Counted from the first letter of the stretch, positions 1 to 8,541 are shown. The stretch is DNA of 64,000 nt from Pseudomonas karstica (GCF_009707515.1 NZ_WLYI01000002.1:238892-302891); one strand, 5' to 3'. Numbers and translations are program-made. The notes: generated from the sequence alone by a model not told the origin.

Positions 1-1
1 A

Positions 2-427
2 GCCACTCGAGTGGTGATCGATTCGTTGTCGGGCTTCGAACTAGCGCTGGCACCGACCTTTCGCGAAGACTTTCGCGAGTCATTGTCGCGCATGGTCACG
101 GCGTTGACGAGTGCCGGGGTCAGCGTGTTGATGACTTCCGAGCTGGAAGACCGCTACACCGACCTGCGTTTCAGCCCGTACGGCACGGCATTTCTCACCG
201 ACGCCATCATCGTCCAACGCTACATTGAAGTAGAGAGTCGCTTGTTGCGGATCATGGCCGTGGTCAAGGTGCGAGCCAGCGCTCACTCCGATGAGTTGCG
301 CTTGTATCGCATCGACAACAACGGCCTTCAGATCGGTGAAATGCTGCCAGGTCGCGAGGGGCTGCTTGGTGGCCGACCGACAAAACAGAGTTCAGGAGCG
401 GTACGCACAGGAGATAAAAATGATTGA
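2..427 (+). CDS. KaiC-like RecA-family ATPase, C-terminal part (cut by window edge)
   Basis: Only the last 141 residues lie in the window; the frame is open to the left edge, so the start is outside. The fragment opens with a Walker-B-like stretch (VVIDSLSGFEL), followed by a RecA-fold C-terminal half as in the single- or double-domain KaiC-like proteins of non-cyanobacterial Proteobacteria. The Arg/Lys-rich beta segment ending in KVRASAHSDELR matches the usual end of a KaiC ATPase domain. A histidine kinase gene follows within 50 bp and is probably co-transcribed, a pairing known for KaiC-like loci in pseudomonads, where the system is linked to stress or signalling. The last codons overlap a six-codon frame (ATG at 420). 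The family assignment is good; the specific role is inference. Confidence 0.75.
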   Translation, partial: ATRVVIDSLSGFELALAPTFREDFRESLSRMVTALTSAGVSVLMTSELEDRYTDLRFSPYGTAFLTDAIIVQRYIEVESRLLRIMAVVKVRASAHSDELRLYRIDNNGLQIGEMLPGREGLLGGRPTKQSSGAVRTGDKND

Positions 428-469
428 GCTCGACTCATGAGTAACGCCGGTGGCAAGAAGGAACGTGAT

Positions 470-1459
470 ATGGCCAATGCTGCTCACGAACTCTTCCTGC
501 TTGGTCAAAAAACTGTTGAAGCGCGAGCGGTATTAGCAGCGCTGCAAAAACAATTGAGCGACGCAAGTAGCCGACTGGTGGATACCCAGCAGGTCGAGCA
601 AGTGATCGAAGCCAATCAGCAGTTGGCGCTGGCGATTCTGCTGGCACAATCAGATGCTGTAGCCCCCCCTCGCTTGGAGGAACAGCGTTTGTACCAAGAG
701 CTGCGTGAGGCTAACGCGCAGTTGGTCATAGCTGCACTCAGCGCTCAAGACCTTCAGGCGGCAGCCGAGCGTGCATTGAGTCAGCAGAAAAGCGTACTTG
801 CGATGGTGGCCCATGAGCTGCGAAATCCATTAACACCCATCAGCATGATTGCAGAGCGTATGGTCCGGCTACCTAGCGATCAGCTACCGCGGATGCGTGA
901 GTTGATCGAGAGCCAGGTGCAGCATATTTCACAACTGGTCGACGATCTGCTCGACGTCTCCCGCGCCAGCACGGGTAAGTTGCGAATCGATCGCCGCGAT
1001 GTCGATATGCTGCAAATTCTGAGTGAGGCTGTTGATGCGTGTGGCCCTGTGATGACCGCGCAAAAGCAGCACTTTGATGCTCATCTTCCCGGTGGCATCT
1101 TGATGGTGAGTGGTGACCCAGGACGCCTGGCTCAAATTCTCCATAATCTACTGGCGAATGCGGCCAAATACACTCCGGCCGACGGCAGAATCAGGCTGTC
1201 TGTAGCGGTCGAGACCAAAGTTTTGAAGATAAGTATCTCCGACAATGGAATCGGTATTTCGGCTAAAGCACTGCCTTTTATTTTTGACCCTTACGTTCAG
1301 GACGAACACGCCATAGGTTTCAATGGGGCCGGCTTGGGCATTGGGTTGACCGTAGTTCGGGAGCTGGTGGAAGCACATGGCGGCAAAGTCATCGGTACGA
1401 GTGAGGGTAATGGGAAGGGGAGTGAGTTCGTGGTGACGTTACCGTTGGTCAATCATTAG
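470..1459 (+). CDS. Sensor histidine kinase partner of KaiC-like ATPase
   Basis: A cytoplasmic histidine kinase of 329 residues. It has an N-terminal helical/coiled region (residues 1-105, Gln- and Ala-rich, no membrane segment), an H-box with the phospho-acceptor His near residue 115 (MVAHELRNPL), and a HATPase_c domain with N-box (NLLANAAKYTP), G1 (SDNGIG) and G2 (GAGLGIGL). The start at 470 is chosen because AAGGAA lies 6 bp upstream; an ATG at 437 in the same frame would add 11 residues with no good ribosome site. It lies directly behind the KaiC-like gene and is probably in the same operon. With no sensor or membrane domain, it may be gated by the KaiC-like ATPase. No response regulator gene is adjacent, so the output is unknown. 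Confidence 0.85.
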   Translation: MANAAHELFLLGQKTVEARAVLAALQKQLSDASSRLVDTQQVEQVIEANQQLALAILLAQSDAVAPPRLEEQRLYQELREANAQLVIAALSAQDLQAAAERALSQQKSVLAMVAHELRNPLTPISMIAERMVRLPSDQLPRMRELIESQVQHISQLVDDLLDVSRASTGKLRIDRRDVDMLQILSEAVDACGPVMTAQKQHFDAHLPGGILMVSGDPGRLAQILHNLLANAAKYTPADGRIRLSVAVETKVLKISISDNGIGISAKALPFIFDPYVQDEHAIGFNGAGLGIGLTVVRELVEAHGGKVIGTSEGNGKGSEFVVTLPLVNH

Positions 1460-1495
1460 CTACTCAATAGCGCCAACTGGCGGACAACCGAAAAG

Positions 1496-1528
1496 CTGGA
1501 ACTTTAGTTTCGGAGACTAAAGTTCCAG
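1496..1528 (+). terminator. Perfect 13-bp stem hairpin after the kinase gene
   Basis: CTGGAACTTTAGT and its exact reverse complement are separated by a 7-nt loop (TTCGGAG), 37 bp past the kinase stop. The stem is perfect but AT-rich, and no U-run follows, so it may be a processing or stabilising hairpin rather than a true intrinsic terminator. Confidence 0.45.
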
Positions 1529-1666
1529 AAGCGTTTGACAATTTCCGTCTGTAGTTGCAGAGCAAGAGCTTCATCGGAAAGTTTAATGGGCAAAGCTCAT
1601 CGCTAAGGTGAGGGCTCGTTGGTTGAGATCCTGTTTGATCGTCTACTTGAGACTTACAATCTACCC

Positions 1667-1768
1667 ATGAAAGACAACCCCTTTGTCGCTATACACATAT
1701 GCATTTGTATTATATGGATCGCGACCGTCATCTCGGTGGTGTATTGGTTCAGTCCCGTAACACGTTGA
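1667..1768 (+). CDS. Putative 33-residue single-span membrane peptide
   Basis: A short frame begins MKDNPFVAIH, runs through a strongly hydrophobic stretch of about 20 residues (residues 7-28, ending VVYWF) and closes with SPVTR. The pattern (charged start, one hydrophobic helix, Arg at the end) is that of a small inner-membrane protein. The upstream sequence has only a weak purine-rich site. The frame stops 14 bp before the insertion-sequence end at 1783. No homologue is recognised. It could be a chance frame in AT-richer DNA. Confidence 0.3.
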   Translation: MKDNPFVAIHICICIIWIATVISVVYWFSPVTR

Positions 1769-1782
1769 TCTAAACCACTTAG

Positions 1783-1869
1783 GGAAGGTCTGAAGTAAGC
1801 AGCCGTTTTTAACGGCCTCGCTGTCTGAGGTTCAAAAAACACCGACTTAATCGAAAATCAGACCTTTCC
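1783..1869. repeat. Inverted-repeat pair in the 3' tail of the IS
   Basis: The IS end sequence GGAAGGTCTGA (1783) recurs inverted as TCAGACCTTTCC near 1858-1869, enclosing about 86 bp that also holds a GCCGTT...AACGGC hairpin. The tail of the IS therefore looks like a miniature element with IS-like ends, or a terminal repeat plus a subterminal copy. Confidence 0.45.
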
Positions 1870-1926
1870 TCCTGTCAGTTCACTGTTTTTTGCGGAATAG
1901 CACCTTTTCAGGGCTCATTGTCCACA

Positions 1927-2904
1927 TCACAGGCGCACCTCGCCTGCATTCAACAGTCGTTTTCGCATCATCCACAGGTTCGATAAGGCAAACAGTGTGG
2001 TCTGCTGCGCGGTGTTTTTCACCAAGCCTCGGAAGCGGACTTTCGTATAACCAAACTGGCGCTTGATCACCCTGAATGGATGCTCAACCTTGGTCCGGAC
2101 TTGAGCTTTCGCGTATTCGATTTTGCGGCGCATGCGACCGATCAGGCTCTTTTTTGCATGCTTCTTATAGCTGCTGGGGCGCGCTGCGATCGACCAGATC
2201 ATCTGGCGATGTTGATGCTCCGCACGCTTCTCCACGCCGGTGTAACCGGCATCGCCAGAGACGTAAGTTTCCTCGCCATGCAGCAACTGATCGACCTGAG
2301 TCACGTCCGCCACACTCGCCGCCGTGCCCACCACGCTATGTACCAGACCGGATTCAACATCGACACCGATGTGCGATTTCATCCCGAAATAGTACTGATT
2401 TCCTTTCTTTGTCTGGTGCATTTCGGGGTCGCGTTTACCGTCCTTGTTCTTGGTCGAACTGGGCGCATGAATGATCGTCGCATCGACCACAGTTCCCTGA
2501 CGCAGCAGCAAACCTCGGTCGCCCAAATAGCCGTTGATGACCTGCAAAATCCCACCGGCCAGCTCATGTTTTTCCAACAGCCGGCGGAAGTTGAGGATCG
2601 TGGTTTCATCCGGAATCCGATCCAAATGCAGCCCGGCAAACTGGCGCAGAATCGTGGTTTCATAGAGGGACTCTTCCATCGCCGGATCGCTGTAGCCGAA
2701 CCAGTTTTGCATCAGATGAACCCGCAGCATGGCCATCAACGGATACGCCGGACGACCGCCTTCACCCTTCGGATAATGCGGCTCGATCAACGCAATCAGG
2801 CCTTTCCAGGGCACGACCTGATCCATCTCAATCAGGAAACGCTCACGGCGGGTCTGCTTACGTTTGCCTGCGTACTCGGCATCAGCGAAAGACATTTGCT
2901 TCAT
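1927..2904 (-). CDS. IS5-family transposase
   Basis: A full-length DDE transposase of 325 residues. It has the N-terminal IS5-type DUF772 region (PAYPLMAMLRVHLMQNW, residues about 53-69, and the DETTILNFRRLL segment), then the catalytic core: the first Asp in VDATIIHAPSS, the second in SGDAGYTG, and the Glu region in the RTKVEHPFRVIKRQFG segment near the C-terminus (residues about 270-285). The length is normal for the IS5 group and no frameshift is seen, so it may be active. It catalyses cut-and-paste or copy-paste movement of the 1783-2974 element. The start codon lies 70 bp inside the right terminal repeat. Confidence 0.9.
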   Translation of the reverse strand: MKQMSFADAEYAGKRKQTRRERFLIEMDQVVPWKGLIALIEPHYPKGEGGRPAYPLMAMLRVHLMQNWFGYSDPAMEESLYETTILRQFAGLHLDRIPDETTILNFRRLLEKHELAGGILQVINGYLGDRGLLLRQGTVVDATIIHAPSSTKNKDGKRDPEMHQTKKGNQYYFGMKSHIGVDVESGLVHSVVGTAASVADVTQVDQLLHGEETYVSGDAGYTGVEKRAEHQHRQMIWSIAARPSSYKKHAKKSLIGRMRRKIEYAKAQVRTKVEHPFRVIKRQFGYTKVRFRGLVKNTAQQTTLFALSNLWMMRKRLLNAGEVRL

Positions 2905-2974
2905 CGGGGCTCAACCGTTCAGTTCGTGGGACAGCCGTATCTCACCAGATTTGGAAGTCTTTTTCAGAGTTTCC

Positions 2975-3526
2975 TTAACGCAATCTTCGAAGCGACCATT
3001 CAGGTTTTATTGGCCGAAGGGCTTTAGCGTCTCACGACGACGCGCGTTGCTGAGCGTGCCGGCGTTTTGGTCGGGACGATGTACCAGTATTACCCTCACA
3101 AGCAGGCCCTGCTTTATGCCTCACTGGCGCGTCACCTGCAGTCTGTACAGGATGAGATCAGACAGGCTTGTCTTCTGCTGCAGGGTGAGAGGGCAGGAAC
3201 GATGGCAGATGCCCTAGCCGAGGCCTATCTGAAGGTGAAGACCAAGCGCGGGGACGTGACACGGGCGCTCTACCTTGTGGTGGCAGAACTCGACACCGCG
3301 GAACTGGTCGATCGCAGCCTGCGCAGCATGAAAGCCGATATCGCTGCCATGTTCGCTAGCGCTAAGGATGCTGAATTCGTGGACGCCAATGTGGTAACTG
3401 CGATGTTTCTTCTGGCTCTTTCAGGCACCGTCCGTGCCTTTATCGAGGACGATACCGCTATAGCCTGATCGACAGCTCAAGCAGATGCTCAGATCCTATG
3501 TTGAACAGGCGCCAAAACGGAGGTGA
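2975..3526 (+). pseudogene. TetR-family regulator, truncated by IS and decayed
   Basis: Reading from the IS edge, the frame gives LNAIFEATIQVLLAEGL, then a TAG at 3025-3027, then LTTTRVAERAGV and GTMYQYYPHKQALL. This is the helix-turn-helix of a TetR repressor with its first 15-20 residues replaced by the IS and one in-frame stop. The ligand-binding part continues to about 3468; a shift of frame near 3470 recovers the expected tail (LKQMLRSYVEQAPKRR, stop 3524-3526). Three independent lesions make it a dead gene. It probably once controlled the adjoining amidase gene. An internal start after the stop could give a fragment without complete DNA-binding helices. Confidence 0.8.
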
Positions 3527-3607
3527 CGGTGGTGCCAAGAAGTTGGTGACCTTTATGGAAAACCTGATCAATCTCAGAGCAACCGTAGCCGTGATGTCGG
3601 GGCCTGC

Positions 3608-3986
3608 TTGCGTCAAGTAACCGGCAGCAAAACGCTGCGTACCACCGAACTGTTGGGCGCATTGTTCGAGCGCAATGTCGTTGCCCGAAAAATCGGTGGT
3701 TTCTTCGAGCATTACGACCTGCTGCTGTCGCCGACCTTGCCGGGGCTGGCGCCGCTGATCGGTACCTACAATGCCGGGCAGGAACATCTGGACGGGCGTG
3801 GCTGGATGAGTCACGGATTCAATCAGTCACCCTTCACCGCGCTGGCAAACGTGGTCGGTGCCTCTAACCCACGACCCGCAGAGCGGATTGCCCATCGGCA
3901 TTCAGTTCATGGGCAAGTTCGGCGCTGAAGGCCTGTTGCTGGGCTTGGCCGGGCAGTTGGAGCGCCAGTTACCCTGGGCAGAGTGT
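3608..3986 (+). pseudogene. Amidase-signature enzyme, C-terminal remnant with frameshift
   Basis: The first frame gives TGSKTLRTTELLGALFE and HYDLLLSPTLPGLAP, the end of an amidase-signature domain. Near 3855 the reading must change frame to continue as VPLTHDPQSGLPIGIQFMG and GLAGQLERQLPWAE, the typical C-terminal signature of these amidases. About five residues that normally join the two parts are missing. The catalytic Ser-cisSer-Lys half of the enzyme is absent altogether, so the gene is a fragment. It follows the TetR pseudogene and belongs to the same eroded block. Confidence 0.75.
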
Positions 3987-4161
3987 TCACTTGCAGCGCA
4001 CTCGCGGTGCGATGCCGGCGAGCTGTTCGCGGGTATACGCCCAGGCGGTATAGAGGTTGTTGCGAAACGCTACGGCATCGATGGCCATGATTCGCACCGA
4101 AGCCCCACATGGGGATATTGTGGAATCGCAGAGCGCTAAACAACATCGGGTGCTTGAGCGC

Positions 4162-5556
4162 TTAAGCATTGTGTTTCGCAAACACCAAACTGAAGACTGT
4201 CACACCTTGTACGCTACTGACTTCGCAACGGCCGCCATGCATCTGCATGATCGACGCAACAATCGATAGTCCCAGCCCGTTTCGCTCGGAAGAGCGATGC
4301 CTAGAGCTGTCTACCCGGTAAAACCTGTCAAACAGCCGGTTGAGTTGCGTCGGCTCGATGGTATCGCCCACATTGCGCACTTCAACAATGCTATTGGTGG
4401 CCGCGTATCGAGCCTGCATCAGGATTTCGGTGCCGGGTTGTGCATGCCGTACCGCATTAGCAACCAGATTCGCCAAGGCGCGCCGAAAAAGCATGACATC
4501 GACACGCAGAGTGCCGCTGCCGGACCAGGCGAGTCGCACTCCACGCTCCTCGGTCAGATCCTCGAAGTAGTGGCCGATCCTGCGCAGCTCATCGGCAACA
4601 TCCACATCCACACGTTCGATAGCGTCCTCGGCATGCTCGGTTCGGGCCAGGAACAGCATGTTATCGATCATCTTCGACAGCCGTTGCAGCTCCTCATAGT
4701 TGGAGCCCACCAGACGCTGGTAATAGTCTACGTCTCTGGGTTTTCCCAGCCCGACCTCTATCTGGCCAAGCATATTGCCAATCGGAGTGCGCAGGTCGTG
4801 GGCCATGTCGGCGCTGACCTGCTTGAGTTGAGTGAAACCTTGCTCAAGGCGGTCCAGCATGGCATTGAACGGCAGGATCACCGCCTTGAGTTCACTGGGC
4901 GCACGTTGTGGGTCCATGCGCAGACCCAGGGTTCCGATACTGATGGACGCAGTTTGCTCCGCCAGTCGGTGCAGGGGCGCCATGCTGCGTCTGGCCAGGA
5001 AGAAAGCCAGCAAGGCGATCAGGACTGCGGCGAGAGCGGAGAAGGCGAGGATGCTGTTTCGATATTCATTGAGGGTGCGGGTTCGCTCCGTCAACAGACG
5101 GCCGGAAATTACTTGCAACGATGGCTGGCCGCTGGAGCTGCGTACCCAAGCCCCCATGTAGATGAAAGGCGTGCCGTCGGCTGCCTGACCATGCTGGACA
5201 TTAGCAAGCGCCAACCTCGCATCGGTGTCTATCAGCTCGACATCCGGAATGTTGCGCTGGCCGGGATTGACGCTGATGAGCGCGGGACCTTTTTCGGGTC
5301 TTACCAGCAAAAGCGATTCGGCGTTGCCCAGCATGTTTTCGAAGAGGCGTGGTTTATCACGAATCAGTTCCCGGGCGTCGCTGTCTTGCAACAAGGTGCG
5401 GATCTGCTCGACCCGAGTCACCAGGGCCGCGTCATCGCGCATCGTCAACTGTACCTTCAGCCCAAAGTACAGCGCCGCACCCAGGCTGGCGACCGCACCG
5501 AAGGCGAAGCAGGCAAGCAGCATTGCCAGGCGCAGTGTCAGCGACAGTCGACTCAT
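4162..5556 (-). CDS. Heavy-metal-type sensor histidine kinase
   Basis: A membrane sensor kinase of 464 residues in the CzcS/CopS/IrlS family. TM1 is at about residues 11-33, a periplasmic sensor of about 130 residues follows, TM2 is at about 168-188, then a HAMP linker, the phospho-acceptor His253 ([13 protein letters not shown]), the N-box ([14 protein letters not shown]), and a G2 region ([16 protein letters not shown]). It phosphorylates the response regulator encoded upstream, with which it overlaps by 4 bp. The family usually responds to Cu, Zn, Cd or Co, but no metal efflux gene is in the window, so the signal is unknown. The neighbouring secreted hydrolase may be a target. Confidence 0.9.
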   Translation of the reverse strand: MSRLSLTLRLAMLLACFAFGAVASLGAALYFGLKVQLTMRDDAALVTRVEQIRTLLQDSDARELIRDKPRLFENMLGNAESLLLVRPEKGPALISVNPGQRNIPDVELIDTDARLALANVQHGQAADGTPFIYMGAWVRSSSGQPSLQVISGRLLTERTRTLNEYRNSILAFSALAAVLIALLAFFLARRSMAPLHRLAEQTASISIGTLGLRMDPQRAPSELKAVILPFNAMLDRLEQGFTQLKQVSADMAHDLRTPIGNMLGQIEVGLGKPRDVDYYQRLVGSNYEELQRLSKMIDNMLFLARTEHAEDAIERVDVDVADELRRIGHYFEDLTEERGVRLAWSGSGTLRVDVMLFRRALANLVANAVRHAQPGTEILMQARYAATNSIVEVRNVGDTIEPTQLNRLFDRFYRVDSSRHRSSERNGLGLSIVASIMQMHGGRCEVSSVQGVTVFSLVFAKHNA

Positions 5557-6227
5557 GCTTCATCCTCGAAACGGTAGCCGACGCCGTGAATGGTATGAAT
5601 CAGTTTGGACAGGAAGGGGTCGTCGATTTTTTGCCGCAACCGGCGCACGGCAACATCGACGACATTGGTGTCGCTGTCGAAATTCATGTCCCAGACCAGC
5701 GATGCCAGCAGGCTGCGGGAAAGCACTTCATCGCGGTGTTGCATGAAACAGAGCAACAGACTGAATTCCTTGTTGGTAAGAGTCAGCCGTTGCCCGGCGC
5801 GCGTTACCCGACGCTTGGGGACGTCGACCTGCAAGTCCCCCACTTCCAAGGTGTCGACGGGGCCTTCGACCTGGCCGCGGCGCAGGATAATGCGGACTCT
5901 CGCCAGTAACTCGGCAAAAGAAAAAGGTTTGACCAGGTATTCGTCGGCACCAAGACCGAGGCCTTTCAGGCGATCTTCCAGACTGCCACGAGCGCTGAGA
6001 AACAGCACTGGTGTCTGCTGGCGCGCGCCAAGCTTCTCCATCACCGTCCAGCCGTCCATTTCCGGCAGCATCACATCGAGCAGGATGAGGTCGTAATGTG
6101 CCTCGCGTGCCATATGCAAGCCGTTGATGCCATTGTCGGCCTGATCGACCACGTATCCCGCTTCGGTCAGGCCGGCGCAGAGGTAGGAGGCGGTTTTCGC
6201 TTCGTCTTCTATGATCAGGATTTTCAT
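5553..6227 (-). CDS. OmpR-family response regulator (heavy-metal type)
   Basis: A DNA-binding response regulator of 224 residues, the partner of the downstream kinase. The receiver domain holds the acidic pair in IIEDEA, phospho-acceptor Asp51 (LILLDVMLP), Thr/Ser at LSARG and Lys100 (YLVKPFSF). The C-terminal winged helix (about 125-222) ends [11 protein letters not shown], typical of CzcR/CopR/IrlR. The ATG at 6227 (MKILIIEDE) is preferred to upstream starts because it matches the family N-terminus exactly. The overlap with the kinase gene indicates translational coupling. Confidence 0.92.
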   Translation of the reverse strand: MKILIIEDEAKTASYLCAGLTEAGYVVDQADNGINGLHMAREAHYDLILLDVMLPEMDGWTVMEKLGARQQTPVLFLSARGSLEDRLKGLGLGADEYLVKPFSFAELLARVRIILRRGQVEGPVDTLEVGDLQVDVPKRRVTRAGQRLTLTNKEFSLLLCFMQHRDEVLSRSLLASLVWDMNFDSDTNVVDVAVRRLRQKIDDPFLSKLIHTIHGVGYRFEDEA

Positions 6228-6296
6228 GACGACTGGTTTCATACCTAGGCGATCCAACAAGGAAAGTGCGGGATCGCCGCACTGCCTTCACTTTAA

Positions 6297-7076
6297 TCAC
6301 TGTTGCGCATGGGTGGCCTGAACAATCAGGTCAGCGACGGCGGCGGGCTGAGAAATCAGCGACACATGGCTGGCGTTGATTTCGACGGTATGTGCGTTCA
6401 TCCGTTTGGCCATGAAGCGCTCCAGGTCCGGATTGATGGTCCGGTCTTGCGTCGAAACCGCGTACCAGCTCGGTTTGTTGTGCCAGGCCGCGACGCTGGT
6501 CTTGGCCATGGTAACAGGCTTGCCCATTGGCTGCTGGACGGCAAAGTACACTTGGGCTTCCTGTTTGGGAAGGTCACCGGCGAAGTCATTCACAAATGCC
6601 TGCTCGGACAACAAGCCATAGCCATCGGCTGACCATTGCAAGCCAGCCCCGGCAGGTGCCGGAGCGAATTTTTTTGTCAGTGCTGGGTAGTCCTCGTCGG
6701 CGTCTGGGGCTCGGGCGGCAATGTACACAAGGCCTTTTACCTTGGGATCGTCACCGGCCTGGCTGATAACCATGCCGCCGTAAGAGTGCGCCACCAGAAC
6801 GGTTGGCCCATCCTGCAGCGCCAGGGTCCGCTTGACTGCATCGACGTCGGCATCCAGTGAGGTGGTCGGATTTTGCACCGCCGTTACATGTAACCCCTTG
6901 GCCTGCAGGAGCGGTATGACCTTGGCCCAGCTGGAAGCATCGGCGTAAAGACCGTGTACCAGCACCACGTTCTTGATCGCGCCCGGTGTAGCGTCTTGAG
7001 CCTGTGCGACTGAGGCGCCGAGCAGAGACAACGCGGCAACCGAGCATGCAGTAGCAAGGGCTGTATGAATTTTCAT
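6297..7076 (-). CDS. Secreted alpha/beta hydrolase
   Basis: An alpha/beta-fold hydrolase of 259 residues. Residues 1-26 form a signal peptide (basic start, hydrophobic core, cleavage after VAQA), so it is exported. The oxyanion strand VVLVHGLYADASSW, the nucleophile elbow AHSYGG (Ser98), an Asp in STQDRTINPD and the final His in INASHVSL give the catalytic triad. The family is often annotated as esterase or haloperoxidase-like, but the substrate cannot be read from sequence. The start at 7076 is supported by GGAGAG just upstream. It lies 70 bp downstream of, and on the same strand as, nothing but its own promoter region, upstream of the response regulator, which suggests possible linkage to that system. 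Confidence 0.85.
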   Translation of the reverse strand: MKIHTALATACSVAALSLLGASVAQAQDATPGAIKNVVLVHGLYADASSWAKVIPLLQAKGLHVTAVQNPTTSLDADVDAVKRTLALQDGPTVLVAHSYGGMVISQAGDDPKVKGLVYIAARAPDADEDYPALTKKFAPAPAGAGLQWSADGYGLLSEQAFVNDFAGDLPKQEAQVYFAVQQPMGKPVTMAKTSVAAWHNKPSWYAVSTQDRTINPDLERFMAKRMNAHTVEINASHVSLISQPAAVADLIVQATHAQQ

Positions 7077-7649
7077 GGGGCTCTCTCCAACATATGTATG
7101 AGAGCCCACTGTAGAAAGCACGCACCATCAGCGTGGTGACATAAGAATTACAAAAAACTGACAGATCTGTGATTTCTTTAGTGCATCCCGAACCTAAAGG
7201 TCCCACGTCTCGACGATCCTAATGCAGGGAGCGGAGCGAAAGCGTGGGCCGAGCAAAGCCAGCTTGGAGGGCTATACGCCCGCTCCGTCTACCTCACAGA
7301 GGTTCAACTCAGAGGCCGTAGCCCCGCTTCCTCAACTCCCTTATTTGTCATTGTCTCCATCACTCTGCGAACAATTTGAGTGTCAGGTAAGACCGTGGTA
7401 AGCATAACCTTCGCCGGACGAGGCACTTAGAGTGCGTGTAAGCGATTGAGGTGCTGACCAGCAGAACACCAGGGACAGCGAGCATGTCTCGCATTAAAGT
7501 CCGAATGTACGGGCGCAATCTTTACCTCTAAACCGTTACTAGATGAAAGCTTGGCAAACAGGGGACGTCCATGTACGTCCGGAAAACACACCTTGCGGGT
7601 CGGAGAATGGCTTTTGCCGCAAGGTAATCGAGCGGAAGGTATCGGCTCA
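7077..7649. other. Gene-free stretch with structured-RNA-like elements
   Basis: No convincing reading frame is present. The right half (about 7432-7640) has features of a structured RNA on the plus strand: a GTGCG start-like motif at 7432, a GGGACGTCC...GGACGT-type hairpin near 7561-7580, and a 9-bp stem ACCTTGCGG/CCGCAAGGT near 7591-7627. This could be domain-I sequence of a broken group II intron, fitting the intron 3' fragment found 900 bp away on the other strand. The assignment is tentative. Confidence 0.3.
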
Positions 7650-8255
7650 TCAAGGCATATAAACTAAGCGTATCAGGGGGACATGCTGCGCCGCTTTCGC
7701 GTCGACTAAACCAGTCAACCGGGGGTCTTGGAAAATTTCAACTTGTCGGGAAAATGGTTCGAAGCCTGATCGGCGATAAAAATCCAACGCGGCGGGGTGA
7801 TCAAATGTACAGGTATGAACCCAGAACCGTTCGATAGGTCGTGCCCAAGCACGCTCAACAGCACGGTTCATAAGCCAACGTCCAGCAGGCCCTCCAATCA
7901 AAGAACTCGATAGACCAAAAAAAGCCAGCTCGCACGAGCCTGGCTGACGAAAGTCTAACTCCAACAGCCCTTCGCCGCCGTTGTGCCCACGTAGGTGGTA
8001 GATTTCCACATCAGGTGAATGAATAACTTCATTTAATCCATCATCGGTCATGGCCAAGCGGCTGAACCACAGCCAATCTTCTCCAACATTCTTATAAATC
8101 GCACGATATGCGTCGGGCTGAGGATTCAACAAACGCTCGAAATCCCAAGCGGGTGTGGCTGTTTCCGGCCTCAAGTCGGGGCACGACGTTATCGACAGAG
8201 ACGTTACTACTGTAGCAAGCATGCCATCAGGTACTGAGTGGTAGCCTTCTTTCAT
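7650..8255 (-). CDS. GNAT-family N-acetyltransferase
   Basis: A 201-residue acetyltransferase. The N-terminal half carries an acceptor-binding region; the core GNAT fold shows a central strand (CELAFFGLS) followed by the acetyl-CoA pyrophosphate loop region (GGPAGRWLMNRAVERAW, about residues 119-135) and the C-terminal strand-helix HTCTFDHPAALDFYRRSGFEP. The start has GAGGA 6 bp upstream. Its ATG lies only 9 bp after the stop of a truncated IS66 transposase on the same strand, so the gene arrived with, or was captured beside, mobile DNA. The substrate is unknown. Confidence 0.8.
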   Translation of the reverse strand: MKEGYHSVPDGMLATVVTSLSITSCPDLRPETATPAWDFERLLNPQPDAYRAIYKNVGEDWLWFSRLAMTDDGLNEVIHSPDVEIYHLRGHNGGEGLLELDFRQPGSCELAFFGLSSSLIGGPAGRWLMNRAVERAWARPIERFWVHTCTFDHPAALDFYRRSGFEPFSRQVEIFQDPRLTGLVDAKAAQHVPLIRLVYMP

Positions 8256-8264
8256 CCTATATCC

Positions 8265-8461
8265 TCAATGATTTTGTGAACTGGGAAGTCTTAGCACCCA
8301 CTGATGCGGGAGTAATTGGCCAATCTCGCTTGCCGGTTGTGTCGGTAGCCTTGTTAGCACATCTTTCAGATAGGCATACGGATCATGTCCGTTCATGCGT
8401 GCCGACTGGATCAGGCTCATGATCGCCGCCGCCCGCTTGCCGCTGCGCAGCGACCCAGCAA
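8265..8461 (-). pseudogene. IS66-family transposase (TnpC), C-terminal remnant
   Basis: The minus strand gives LAGSLRSGKRAAAIM, SARMNGHDPYAYLKDVL and LPTQPASEIGQLLPHQW before a stop at 8265-8267. This is the conserved C-terminal domain of IS66 TnpC. The frame is interrupted at 8461/8462 by the 3' end of a group II intron, within the conserved (F)AGSLR motif. The rest of the transposase is not found on the far side of the intron remnant, so the IS is broken. Confidence 0.8.
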
Positions 8462-8503
8462 GTCGAGTCAGCCGAAGGGAGTTTCACCCCTCGGCTGCTC
8501 ACA

Positions 8504-8537
8504 GAACCGTACGTGACAGTCTCCCGTCATACGGCTC
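8504..8537 (-). ncRNA. Group II intron domain V
   Basis: A 34-nt hairpin on the minus strand, GAGCCGTATGACGG...CACGTACGGTTC, with the lower stem GAGCCGTA/TACGGTTC (G-T wobble), the GAC-type bulge region and a short loop, as in the catalytic heart of bacterial group II introns. Domain VI follows after TGTGAG. Confidence 0.88.
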
Positions 8538-8541
8538 TTGA

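Larger units (their letters stand above)
1783..2974 (-). mobile_element. IS5-family insertion sequence (about 1.19 kb)
   Basis: The element carries one transposase gene on the minus strand. Its ends are imperfect inverted repeats: GGAAGGTCTGAAGTAAGC reading in from 1783, and on the other strand GGAAACTCTGAAAAAGAC reading in from 2974 (12 of 18 match). The flanks are TTAG on the left and TTAA on the right. Both fit the YTAR-type target of IS5 relatives but are not identical, so this copy may sit at a deletion or recombination junction. The right end lies inside a TetR gene whose 5' part is not found to the left. Confidence 0.75.

Noticed and set aside
3987..4181. Short minus-strand frame ending the decayed block (FRNNLYTAWAYTREQL)
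   Set aside because: No family could be assigned and it lies in eroded sequence between a pseudogene and the sensor kinase stop; may be a fragment of an unknown gene, not enough to annotate.
5349..5909. Plus-strand frames opposite the two-component genes
   Set aside because: Antisense to well-supported kinase and regulator genes.
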